A DNA stretch of 54,204 nucleotides, from positions 1-54,204 of the forward strand of contig QANT01005103.1 in assembly GCA_003254885.1 (NCBI GenBank). Reading direction: 5' to 3'. This DNA comes from Purshia tridentata. Its lineage: Eukaryota; Streptophyta; Magnoliopsida; Rosales; Rosaceae. Below the pieces are notes generated by a model that saw only the letters and a program-made list of their open reading frames with translations, was not told the origin of the DNA and made no database searches. Position numbers and translations under genes: made by a program. Positions 36,375-46,705 of this stretch are shown one piece after another. How positions within the stretch are numbered: the first letter of the stretch is position 1; every line of letters starts with the position of its first letter.

Positions 36375-36794
36375 GAAAAAAAAAAGAAGCCTAAAAGGGT
36401 GTAAATTTTTAAGCTTTTCGTAGTCAATAGAATCAAAGAATGGATCCCATCAAAAAAGTCCCTAACTTGGCTCTAGAAGTCGCTTTTTCTTTTTGATGTA
36501 CAAGTTGCTTTTGCTTTCATTTAATCCAACCTGAAATGGATAAACAAATAATCCAACCCAATGCACATACATTAGTCAAAATTCAAAAAAAAAAAAAAAG
36601 CCTAAAAGGGTGTAAATTTTTAAGCTTTTCGTCGTCAATAGAATCAAAGAATGGATCCACCAAAAAAGTCCCTAACTTGGCTCTAGAAGTCGCTTTTTCT
36701 TTTTGATGAACAAGTTGCTTTTGCTTTCATTTAATCCAACCTGAAATGGATAAACAAACAATCCAACCCAATGCACATACATTAGTCAAAATTC
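36375..36794. repeat. Tandem duplication, 211-bp unit x2, upstream of the TPR gene
   Basis: Two copies (about 36375-36584 and 36585-36794) each start with poly-A followed by AGCCTAAAAGGGTG and end ATTAGTCAAAATTC. They differ at about five positions, for example CGTAG/CGTCG, GTACAAG/GAACAAG and AAATAATCC/AAACAATCC. The duplicate begins about 165 bp upstream of the TPR gene ATG and probably alters its promoter. Unlike the 33-kb duplication there is no N, and the small divergence argues for a real, young event or two merged alleles. Confidence 0.9.
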
Positions 36795-37658
36795 CCAATT
36801 TCCACAACCCATCATTTAATTTGGAAAACAAAACAAACCCAATATCTAAAACTTTTCAAGAAAGCAAAGCTTTGAAAAATTAAACATTTAACTTAAAAAA
36901 GGGAAAATTTTTTGGGTGAAATTGATGAGAGAATACATACTTACATAGTAGATTATATGCCAGGCCTTAGAGAGAACATTGTAGGATCTCTGTGGATGAA
37001 GACCGTGGCTTGAATAATGGCTTCCCACCACCATTTGCTCCCCAATATTACGTGACAAATTGCTTGACCATGGAGGCTTTAGAATTCAGATGCAAAATAG
37101 AAGGAATTAGTTCTCTTAAGAATTTTGATTTGATTGAGAAAGTTGCAAGCAGAAATAATTTGTTTAAGAACTTTTTCAAGAGTCCTGCTTGCTGGCCGTA
37201 CAAAACTAGAAATTTACGGTCGAATTCATTGAGTTGCACCACACGTGGACCTTTGTTTATGGTACTAATTTATAATCAATAATGGGTTAATTATGAGTTA
37301 ATCATGGGTTAATTATGGGTTCATCTCCAAGTCATGAAATATGTATTAGGAAACAAAATATGTGAATTAAGTTTTGAAATCCAGATAAATCAGGTGTTTT
37401 TTTAGTTGACATTTTTTTGTTACTGTATTTCCTAATAACTTTCTATCCTAATCAACAAGAAAATCAGATATTTAAAAAAGAAATGGGGCTTATGTCGTTG
37501 CAGTTCCTAATCACGTGCGAATACAATAACAGTGAACCACCTTTTCCTCCTTACGAAGCTAATAAGTTAGTGACGTACTTCATAATTAATCTCACACGTG
37601 GCTCAATCACATGGCAACATTTGTTCCCGTGGTTTGTAGTGATATGTGAGTATATTAT
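36795..37658. other. Intergenic region upstream of the TPR gene, no gene recognised
   Basis: AT-rich with short open frames on both strands at 36992-37282 that match nothing I know. ACACGTG elements occur near 37243 and 37603. Confidence 0.4.
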
Positions 37659-37962
37659 GGCCTCGTTTGGTGTCTAGGATTGGATTGGAAAGGATAAATG
37701 GTAAATCCATGTGTATTTAAGAAAAAAGATGGAGTGTTTTCCTAACTTAAAGGAATAAGAGGAAAAGAATATGGCTTAGTTACAAGGAAATTGTTATCCT
37801 TGCTAATCCTCACCATTTTGAGGGGATTGGAAAGGATAAGTTTTTTTTATAATTTATCTATTTTATTCCCATCTTCTTTTTTCAACTTAGAAATTTCTTC
37901 TTCAAATACACATAAATTTGCTACTTATCCTTTCCAATCCAATCCTAGACAGCAAACGAGGC
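37659..37962. mobile_element. MITE with 37-bp terminal inverted repeats (Tourist-like)
   Basis: The left end reads GCCTCGTTTGGTGTCTAGG and continues through GATTGGATTGGAAAGGATAA. The right end is its reverse complement over about 37 bp with one mismatch. TTAT flanks both sides (37655-37658 and 37963-37966, allowing one extra G on the left), consistent with the TTA/TAA duplication of PIF/Harbinger MITEs. The GGATTGGAAAGGATAAG sequence also occurs once internally near 37820. No coding capacity. Confidence 0.8.
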
Positions 37963-38389
37963 TTATATGTGCTCTTATGTATTGTTTGCTTTCGATCGAC
38001 CAAAATCAATTTGCAAATTCTTAACTTTAATCTCTTAAAAAGAGGTTAGAATCCTCTCAATATGGAAATAATTTCAACTTACTTAACTAAATGTCCCAAG
38101 CAAAACAAAAACTTAATTAACTAATCAACTTGATTATCATTTATGTTAATAAGTCTTGTGATTTATGGATCGATTGATGTTAGGTAATAATCATGGTCAG
38201 ACTTAATCCAAATATTATCATATGTGAAAAATATAGCCCAACCCACCAGGGGCCTTATTTGAATGAAGAGCGAAATCATGTAAGAATTGGGTTCAGAGAC
38301 CCTAGTTTCAATCTACATAGTTGGGCCTCAAAATTCTTAATCCTAATTGGTGGAATTTAGTTAAACAAAAGTGGAAAGAATTCTAATAT

Positions 38390-38790
38390 GGACAATGCTT
38401 TGCTCCTTAAGCTTGAGGACCAACTTTGTCCTCAAGCCCGTCAAAAATCATAATTCCGTCATGCTGGCTTAAGATCAAAACCGTTCAATTTTTAGATCAC
38501 TTAATAAAAATCATTTCTGGAAAAAATCAACTCAATCGAAAATTATTTGATTGTATAACTGTTAACGAATAAATACATGGTTTGGTCTTTTAATTATGAC
38601 CTTATATTTATTCGTTAACAATTGTACGACCAAACGATTTCCGATTGAGTTGATTTTTTGTAGAGATGATCTTTATTCAGTAATCTAAAAATTGAATAGT
38701 TCCGATTTTGAACCGGCATAACGGAATTATAACTTTTTGCGGGCTTAAGGATAAGGTTGGTCCTCAAGCTTGAGTACCCAAGCATTTTTC
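38390..38790. mobile_element. Mutator-like foldback MITE, 401 bp, with perfect 9-bp TSD
   Basis: TTCTAATAT occurs exactly at 38381-38389 and 38791-38799. Between them the DNA is almost entirely one imperfect inverted repeat: the left arm (GGACAATGCTTTG...) matches the reverse complement of the right arm (GAAAAATGCTTGG...) at roughly 80% over about 190 bp, with the turn near 38590. A 9-bp target duplication with long inverted repeats is the signature of MULE-type MITEs. It ends about 250 bp beyond the HSPRO stop. If transcribed it would form a long hairpin. Confidence 0.88.
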
Positions 38791-38799
38791 TTCTAATAT

Positions 38800-39042
38800 T
38801 TCTTATTTGGTACTAGTCCACTAGATAACTTTGTGATATAACTCATTGTTGCTCTGGCATTGTCTTTGGTGAAAAATGAAATATTTTATAAGAATGGTAA
38901 CATTTTACAAGATTACATGAAGAGCCGGTAATTTTACAAATAACAAAATACAGGTGTGAAGTCTACAACAAGTGTCCCAGTCAAACACGAATTAACAGAC
39001 CGAGTCAACTTCCAACTCCAACGAGTCAAAAGCGTCAACCAC
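38800..39042. other. 3' flank of HSPRO
   Basis: Short AT-rich stretch between the MULE-like MITE and the HSPRO stop codon. Probably the HSPRO 3' UTR; nothing else was seen. Confidence 0.5.
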
Positions 39043-40476
39043 TCACTGCTTCCTCCGAGTCCGACAGTCGGAACCGTGTTCATGATTCAAAATATCCCCC
39101 AGAAACGTCTTCGCGGCGTCCAAGCTCGGAAAATAAGTCGGCTCCAGAAAGATCTGACTGAGCGAGTCGAAGGAGTCGGGACTCACCACGACTCGGTTAC
39201 CCTTGGCCTCCAAGCTCCCTATCAAAACGATCAGCACCTGCTTGTAGGCGTAGAAGAAGCGCTTGAGCGCCGCCTCGATCGCCTGCATCGCCTGAAGCAC
39301 GTGAATCTTGTCCTCTCCTCCGCCTCTCTTCTCCTCCGAGTACAGCCTCATCGCTGCCTCCTGAATCCTGGGCCCACCTTTCGGGTCAACCTCCACGCCC
39401 AACACGTACGGCACCTTCTGCCTCAACTCCTTACAGAGCTTCGTCACCTCCACGAGCCCCTTGGATCTGAAGCAAAACGACTCCGTATCGTCCACCGTTT
39501 TGATCCCCAGCTGATTCTTCAGTCTTAAAAAATCGTCCGGGTCCATCAGAAGATGGAGATCCTCGATCTCAGCCAGAAGCTTCCATATCCGTTCGATCAG
39601 GTAACAGTCGCTCGCGGCCTTTTCAAAATCCTTGTCTTCGATTCGGCGCGTCACGCGGTTCAGAAGCTCGTGGCACGTGCGGACCCACGACTCAAGGACC
39701 TGGTGCGTGGTGTACACCGTCTGGTTCTCATAGTTGTCGATGTGGTGGTCGTACGGACTCTTCTTCAGCGAATGCAGCTCGTTCGGCTTGCAAACGGCGT
39801 CGTAGTCCAGGTTCGGTTTTCCCGCTAGGTTCGGCTCTCCCAGACCTAGCGTGTACGGACAACTCCGCATCTCGCATTCGATCGAGTAGAGAATCTTCTG
39901 CGCCATGGCTTCTGATTTTTGCCACGTGGCCAGCCGCGGAAGCAAGCTGGCTTCGCTGGTCCGGCTCACCACGGTGGTGTCCCCTGAGACCCGCCACACC
40001 TCAGTGAAGCTCCCGTCGCGAGCGAGCGCGCCGTCCGATGTTCTCAGATCAACGATTGGAGCCTTGTCACGTGTCTCGTCGTCCTCGATTAGCATCGCTA
40101 CGAGCTCTATCTGACGGGTGGTGAGTGACTCGAGCCGGTGCCTCCACTCGCGGCGGTTAGCATACGGTCTCGGGTCGGACAAAACGGTCGAGACGAAACG
40201 GAACGAAATTTCTAGACCCTGCAAAGCCGGTTTTAAAATAGACTCGTTTTTCCAGCCCGGAAAGTCGTTGGAGCTCCATAGCCTTCTGAGCTCAGGGAGT
40301 CGAAGGCAGTGATCGTAAGTGGAGCAGGCCGATTCGGACGCCGGAGAAATATCGGGTCGTAGCTGTGGAGTGCGAAAGGAACCGGGTATTGAGAGGTGGA
40401 GCTTGTTGGAGAGTTTGGGTGATTTGCTGGGTATATCTGAGGGGACCATCTTTGCCTTCCAATCTAAATCAACCAT
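39043..40476 (-). CDS. HSPRO-type protein (Hs1pro-1 / HSPRO2 homologue)
   Basis: This single-exon gene encodes 477 aa, about the same as Arabidopsis HSPRO2 (480). It matches that family from the start MVDLDWKAKMVPSD through LRLPELRRLWSS, YTLGLGEPNLAGKPNLDYDA, KSPYDHHIDNYENQTVY, and the C-terminal SLSQIFLEPTYFPSLDAAKT. HSPRO proteins are plant-specific; the founder was described with nematode resistance in beet, and the Arabidopsis members act in basal resistance and interact with SnRK1. No enzymatic motif is visible. An ATG further upstream (40773) is in frame but lies beyond the TATA box at 40584-40591, so 40476 is the start. The gene is GC-richer than its surroundings, as intronless stress genes often are. 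Confidence 0.94.
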   Translation of the reverse strand: MVDLDWKAKMVPSDIPSKSPKLSNKLHLSIPGSFRTPQLRPDISPASESACSTYDHCLRLPELRRLWSSNDFPGWKNESILKPALQGLEISFRFVSTVLSDPRPYANRREWRHRLESLTTRQIELVAMLIEDDETRDKAPIVDLRTSDGALARDGSFTEVWRVSGDTTVVSRTSEASLLPRLATWQKSEAMAQKILYSIECEMRSCPYTLGLGEPNLAGKPNLDYDAVCKPNELHSLKKSPYDHHIDNYENQTVYTTHQVLESWVRTCHELLNRVTRRIEDKDFEKAASDCYLIERIWKLLAEIEDLHLLMDPDDFLRLKNQLGIKTVDDTESFCFRSKGLVEVTKLCKELRQKVPYVLGVEVDPKGGPRIQEAAMRLYSEEKRGGGEDKIHVLQAMQAIEAALKRFFYAYKQVLIVLIGSLEAKGNRVVVSPDSFDSLSQIFLEPTYFPSLDAAKTFLGDILNHEHGSDCRTRRKQ

Positions 40477-40583
40477 TTTAAACAGCAGAGAGAGAAATAA
40501 AAAAGGTGTGTTATTGTAGTTTTGGAAGTTTGGGTTTTGTATGAGTTGTGTTTGAGGAAAAAAGGAAGGATTAGAGAGATGAA

Positions 40584-40591
40584 TATTTATA
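40584..40591 (-). promoter_or_regulatory. TATA box of HSPRO
   Basis: The minus strand reads TATAAATA about 110 bp upstream of the HSPRO ATG. This decides against the longer N-terminal reading frame. Confidence 0.7.
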
Positions 40592-42720
40592 GGGCAGCGG
40601 AAAATTGAACAAAATGAAAAGGCGTGTGGAATGGGGCATGAAGATTGAACAAGGAGGAGGAGGAGGAATTGGAAAGTCGTGGTTTTGGAAAAATAAATTA
40701 AACTATGAAATAACTGTTTGAAAATTATTATTTTTAAGATAGTATTTGGGCACATGAAGCTTATCCATATCACCTAACGACTAACCTATACGGTGTCTAA
40801 ATGCGTAATGTCTAGTGTGTATGTAATATGTATATTGTATATAAGTAGCTTATTACGAAGGAAAGTTGAAATTGGCTTTGTTTGAAATGGAATCTACTAT
40901 GTAAGTAAGGGCGTGGAATCGTTGAAGTTGGACCTTTGTCACTGTTGGGTCTGGTTCAATGTAGCACATCTACTACACCGCCCTTTTTTTACAATTTTTA
41001 ATGCTCCACCAACCATAAACTTGCTTTCCAATTAACTCCATTATTTTTTCATTTTATAGTGATATTAAATAAATAAAAAATGTATTTCGCAATTAGGTTA
41101 AAGTTAGAAATATTAACATCGTACTTGGATATATATAGCGATTAAATGTTATTAAATAGTCTGCAATTTTGGATTGAGTTGCATTTCTAGGGGTATGAAG
41201 ATAACTTCTCAAAAGAGGAAAGAAGCTTATATAAGTAAAATATTTTTGTTTATATTTAAGTAAAATACTTTACTAGAAGGCCTATTATATAACGTATAAT
41301 AGACTGTGTTTTGGGGGGTCAATAGTTTGCAGCTGATTTTTAACGAACGTTATTAATATGTCTTTCTTGGCTCTCCCTTTTCCTCGGATGCTTCCCTGGT
41401 TTTCCACGTTTTGAAATGGTTTTTTCTTCCTTTTTTCTTTAAAAAAACAAACTGTTGTCTATTTCTCAACTGGTCAAAATATTCAGAATGCGTATGACCA
41501 AAAATAAAAATCTTAAGAACGTGAAATTAGTTACGTGTTCATATTACAAACTATGCCATTGTGGGTTTACTAATAATAGAATTTTGGGGACTCAAAAATG
41601 TGGTCCGTGATTACAGCCGACTGTATGTAATTGATTTCATGTCAAGGCCTTCTAATTAGTACTTGGTACGTACAAAAACAACCATTTTCTACAATTATCC
41701 ATAACGGGATAGAAAGAATATAGTCAAGTACTCAAAATCAACTCCTCGTATTTGATTGAAGCCAAATTAGTCAGAAAATAAAACTAGTAAACGCCAACTG
41801 GAGATTATTAGAGTTGAACAGCTTGCAATGCTAGCTATTGCTAGCTAATGTTATATTGTTATACCTTCTCATCTTGTACTGGAGCCATCTAGTCTCATTG
41901 ATATTGCTATCTTCCCTTCATTTCTTGGCCATATAATAAAATAATAAAATGATAAAATATTAGAACTTCTTTTTATAATTACTTGATGCTACAGTCCAAA
42001 ATCTATGATTCATTTTCTAACTCTTCAAGTGCATGTATAAATATTCCCTCTATTTTGAAAACCTATTTAAACCTAATTGGATAAAAAAAACATGTTGAGA
42101 TAACCACTTTAAAGTTAGACAACAATCACAAAATATTTTTGAAAATAATAAAAAGCTATATATATGATTGTTGAAACAAATGATAATGCAATTGAATTTA
42201 CAACTCATCTTTTGTAAAAAAATATTGTACGAGTTCAAAACGAATATGTTGCAAGAAATTAATTACCAAACAAATTACGAAATTTAATACTTGATACTTG
42301 AATTAAGTACTTCCTTAATTTAGTATATTTGCTACTAATTTCTTATTATTATTTTTGCTACATTGCTTTTAATCTAGCAAATAGTAAAAAACTTAATGGG
42401 AGGGAAGAGGAGAAAAGGCAAAAAGAAATCATGAGTAAAAGAATAAGAAATAAAATGGGGACGCTTTACCCCCGCATTTATCCAAAACCAAGTGGCATAT
42501 GGTTCCATTCAAATTATGGGCACTGCAGCTGTTGTTCCGTTGGGTTTGGATTTGGATAAGTCTTTTAACTTTGTCCCATTCCCACACCACACGCACACGC
42601 TCCACACTGAGTCTCCAAGTCTCTGACTCGGTTCATTTCAAAGGTTGGCGCGTTGGTGGTGTTGGACTCAATCCCCGCGTTTACCGCTTCAAAACTCGCC
42701 AATCACACCGCCATTTGGTA
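40592..42720. other. Upstream region of HSPRO, no gene recognised
   Basis: About 2 kb of AT-rich DNA with poly-A/T runs. GC content rises sharply from about 42560 into the G-box cluster. No coding region is supported; the 160-codon frame at 42499-42981 (+) is a by-product of the GC-rich stretch. Confidence 0.45.
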
Positions 42721-42950
42721 CACGTGTCCGCGTCCCATTGCCCATTCCGAAGCGGACTCAATCTTAGTGCCCTCCAACTCAGCAACTCTTTTTGGCCAGC
42801 TAATCACGCGGGGTACCATGTGACATGCCCCCACCTCCCGACACGTGGCGCGCCCATCACGTGCGCCACCCACTTCAGATGTCCGGGTACACGTGGGCAA
42901 ATCGTTATCCTCCGGCGGTGCCTAACAAGCCACTGTGATGCTGCCACGTT
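42721..42950. promoter_or_regulatory. G-box/ABRE cluster (four CACGTG in 175 bp)
   Basis: CACGTG occurs at 42721-42726, 42842-42847, 42858-42863 and 42890-42895, with a further CACGTT at 42945-42950. One is ACACGTGGC, the canonical ABRE, next to GCGCGCC. These cores bind bZIP and bHLH factors in abscisic acid and light responses. The cluster sits about 2.2 kb upstream of HSPRO and 4 kb beyond the P0 3' end. No gene is recognised close by on the plus strand, so the target is unknown: a distal element of HSPRO or the promoter of an unannotated transcript. Confidence 0.55.
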
Positions 42951-43396
42951 GCTTTATAGATGGTTGGATGGTAACGGTTAGTTGGCTTGGCCGTAAGTTC
43001 TCTTGTATGTATGGTATGGATGCCGACTCATAAAAAGCAACAACAATGAAAACGAAGCAAAATGGTTGGTGCTTCTAGTTTTTTCTTTTTTCCTTGTATA
43101 GTTTGGAAAATAGATTTTCTTTCTGGATTATAATGTATTCAGCACAAATAGCCAACTTGAGTTAAAATGAAAAGAGAAGACTTTTCGATCATAGTGTTGT
43201 TTGAAAGATGGTGGATGAATTCCACCCCGCACCTTTACATGTCTACCCATATATTCCTCAAATTCAATCATATGTCATACTAAATAAATATGAAATTTTA
43301 TCAAAAGGTCTCAACCTTAGTACGTAGAATTTAATTCTTGACTCAACCTTAGTATGTGAAATTTAATTCTTTACATACTAATTGATGACTCTTATA
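42951..43396. other. Gene-free stretch with a 32-bp imperfect tandem repeat
   Basis: Two copies of CTCAACCTTAGTA(C/T)GT followed by AATTTAATTCTT lie at 43310-43341 and 43342-43373. No gene is seen. Confidence 0.5.
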
Positions 43397-43548
43397 TGAT
43401 GCTTCTTTCTTAGGAAAAGAAGATGCAGAGAGAATACGAAAAGAGAGATTGGATTATTGCACACTTGCGCTGAAAAGTAGTGCTACGTCTTGTCTATTTC
43501 TATTTCCGTATTCTCTCTACTTTTTCTTTCCGCAAGAAAAAAGTTTTC
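43397..43548. mobile_element. Small MULE-like MITE, 152 bp, with 10-bp flanking repeat
   Basis: GACTCTTATA occurs at 43387-43396 and 43549-43558. The sequence between has imperfect inverted ends of about 45 bp, best seen as AGAGAGAATACG (about 43435) against CGTATTCTCTCT (about 43508), with TTTCTT..GGAAA outward of it. A 9-10 bp target duplication with long imperfect inverted repeats suggests a Mutator-like MITE. No coding capacity. Confidence 0.65.
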
Positions 43549-43558
43549 GACTCTTATA

Positions 43559-46500
43559 ATACTAATGTGAGAGCACAAACATGATTGTAATATAAGAAGA
43601 AAGAGAAGTTACATTTTTATAAAATCACCGTTTTATCGAAACTTGAACTGTTATTCATATATCATGTCACAGAATAAATAACCTTATCTCAATCCAAACT
43701 TATTACCTCACCAAATTCACTAACGGATCACAAGAGACTCTAAATTACAAACATTGCATGTAACTTTGAGACCACTAATTTGAGCTTATCAATACTTTAT
43801 AATGATAAGTCTGGTATCATACCATGAGGGGATGTCAGAAAGCGTCACTAAATATAATTATGCCGTTAGTTGGTTTATTTGACTTTTGATGAAGTCAATG
43901 GTGGGCTAGGAATGGTATCCTAGCAAGGAAGCATGTTTCGAGGCAGAAACTGGGGAATTATTGGTCATCATGTACCGGATGCCAAGGACTACTACTGGCC
44001 CCACTTTCACACCTTTAATTTCTTCCACGATTTTATCCATTTTTCTTGATAGGAATGAATCGGAATCTCTTGTAGATGCTTCACTTGAGCCTCTAAACAA
44101 GCATATTCTAAAACCAAAAAACAAAATAAACGAACAAAAAGATGTGCGAGGATCAGATCATTGTACACATGTCACTTGTTCGTGTGCTGATCAACAGCAG
44201 ATATTAGATTAGGCCAGATTACATAATAACCACCAGTTGTCACAGAAAGAGAGATTAGATCGATCCACCAATGTTTTACTTCTGTCAGTCACTTTATTAT
44301 TATTCCAATTAATACCACTGTTATAAATCAACTCAAAAGAAAATAAGACTACCATTCATTAATTCATTCATGTCCCATATATTATTGTATTTGTAGCAGA
44401 TTTTGCAGCTCTTTGATTATGATAGTTTCTGACTGAGATGTATCATATATGTGATACAATTACCATACACATTAAAGTCGACTTTGCTCGAAATTGATGG
44501 CTGAAACCATTCACGCCACGCTTGTTTGTTCCTTACCGTCTTTCAGGTCTTTGGATAATATTACTGAAATAATATAAATATATATATATACCCTAACATG
44601 CAACAAGTCAGAGAGCAATATTTCATTCTGTACCCAAAAAAAAAAAACAGCAATATCTCATTGTCGTCATTCATGATTAACTTCATGGTGCTGCTCTTAC
44701 CCAGTTGGTGGATTGCCCTATCATCATCATAGTGCTGTAGAAGCAACACCAAAGAATCCCAGAAAAAGGGAACAACATACAATATAATTTATATTAAATA
44801 CCCCAAGTGCAGTGCACAACTCAAACTCATCTTTCCACATCCTTTCTGCTCTACTGTCTATTTGTGCCACTGCCATACTAAAGACAAACATGATCAATTT
44901 TCAATTGTCAACTCCGCTCAGCTGTTAAAAATTAAGAGCCGAGCGGTGTTAGTTTGTGTTTATTCTTATTAGAAGAAATTAAGACTAAAATTTAATTTTT
45001 AAATGAATTATTTATATCTAAGCTACATTAATGTGGGCGTTGGTTTAGTTAAAGAATTCGTACCTTTAACATTTCGTCGGCCAATCTTGCGTCACGACTC
45101 ATGACGTGTAAACACCTTTAATTAATTATTGATGACATTTCATTTCATGCACTCACATTAGTTGTTGGGAGATAACTTGAAATATGTACCCCACCACCAA
45201 TTTTCAAAATGTATTGTTAAGAGGATTGGCGTTGTGGGTGTTGTTCATGGCTCTTTTTCAAAAACCACAAACAGTCGTTCATAAAAACCAATAAATAAAA
45301 GCAAAGAACAAGATAAAGGATCAGCCTGCCAAGTTGCACCCATTCCGTCTCTAATTCATGTTTCAATGGGTCATAGACATTACGTGCCAAGGCCTCAGGG
45401 CTGCCACTGTTTTGCCTCTCTTTTGCAAGTCAATGGTTCATTAAAATACTTGGAAATTTCTATGTAGCCGGGTACAAAGGGGACCAAAGGGCCCAAATAT
45501 AGGGAAAGGTGGAGGCAGGAGGGCTTGGCAGCCTACATGAAATGGTACGTTTTTTTATGGGGTTTAAGTACATGTGGATCCATTTAGCTTAATTATCTAC
45601 TTGTTTCAAATCAAAGATAAAATTATATGCTCTAGTGGATGAGGTGGAGGTAGAGGCTAGAGAAAGAGACATATGGAAGCTTGAGTTGTACAGAGTTGTG
45701 AAGCTCCTCCTGCATCTTGGGATATAAATTAAATTCTAATGATAGAGTCTATTATTCTAATAAGAGCATGCTCTGTTTCACAGCATTTAATTAAGGTGAA
45801 CATTGTGATATCACTATCAAGTATGCTCAAAGAGCATCGCAAGAGAGTTGACCTCAGTGTTTTACTATTACTTGGTACAACGTTAAGTCCTTGTCAATGG
45901 TCTCATAGAGATAGGTCGGGACAGCAATAGTCGGTCGAAGTTTTTGGAGCTAAGCGTCAGTTCATGAAGTCCTGCAGACAGAGAGACACCCTAGTATACC
46001 CCTTCAAAAAGAGTCATTTCGGGCTCTCGAGATTTTTGCCTTCACATTTTGATATACAACAAAAAGTGACGTACTCCAGGTTTGAAATTGTCTTCAAAAT
46101 ACCAAGCCTAAGTCACATTTGGAAGATATTATGGCGGAAACCCCAGGCAATGCTTTGTCGAACTTTTATGGCTTGTGCTCGACAATCCCTATGAAGCATA
46201 CTCAGCTTGTATATGCAAATCCTGAATAGGATCATATTTCATACAAAATTTTTGAGGAGAGCTTTGTGGAGAAGGCTGGAGAAGCTATAGACAGGTCGCT
46301 AAATGGAAGAAATGGGATACCATGGTTTGGACAAAGCAAGGCCGTGCACATGATATGAGTTTAAGCTTTATTATACCTGATAGTCTACCGATTCTTCTTT
46401 CAACCACATACATTTTACAAATTGATCCTACAGTGATCTTGACTGCAACTCTCATGCATCAAACATGGGTTGAAAACCCATATTTCCATATGAAACCAAA

Positions 46501-46705
46501 CACACATGAAAATCCCATTCACTGCCAAACACCAGATTCTGGTGTCAGATAACATGCACAATAATGAGATCAATTGATAAACATTAAACTAAATGAATAA
46601 AAATATCCAACATAACAATAAATTAAAAAACTCTAGTACAAGGCAATAATCTAAAGCAGGAATAACAAACTTCAACATCCTATAAGTTAAAAAACAACCA
46701 ACTAC
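43559..46705. other. Intergenic region downstream of P0, no gene recognised
   Basis: About 3.1 kb without a supported gene. An (AT)n run is near 44575-44590 and a poly-A tract near 44637. The stretch 45740-46350 has a less AT-rich composition with several broken frames. It could be a decayed retroelement fragment, but I recognise no gag, pol or LTR motif in it. Confidence 0.4.

Noticed and set aside
36992..37282. 96-codon plus-strand frame
   Set aside because: Both strands are open here, the product is unrecognised, and no splice partners were found.
40477..40773. N-terminal extension of HSPRO from an upstream in-frame ATG
   Set aside because: The extension would start upstream of the HSPRO TATA box, is low-complexity, and lacks similarity to the family, whose proteins start MVD(L/M)DW.
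42499..42981. 160-codon open frame on the plus strand
   Set aside because: It exists because the G-box island is GC-rich. Composition is biased to His/Arg/Ser/Thr, other frames are also open, and no domain is recognisable.
45740..46350. Possible decayed retroelement
   Set aside because: Composition differs from the surroundings, but no gag, reverse transcriptase, integrase or LTR end could be identified.
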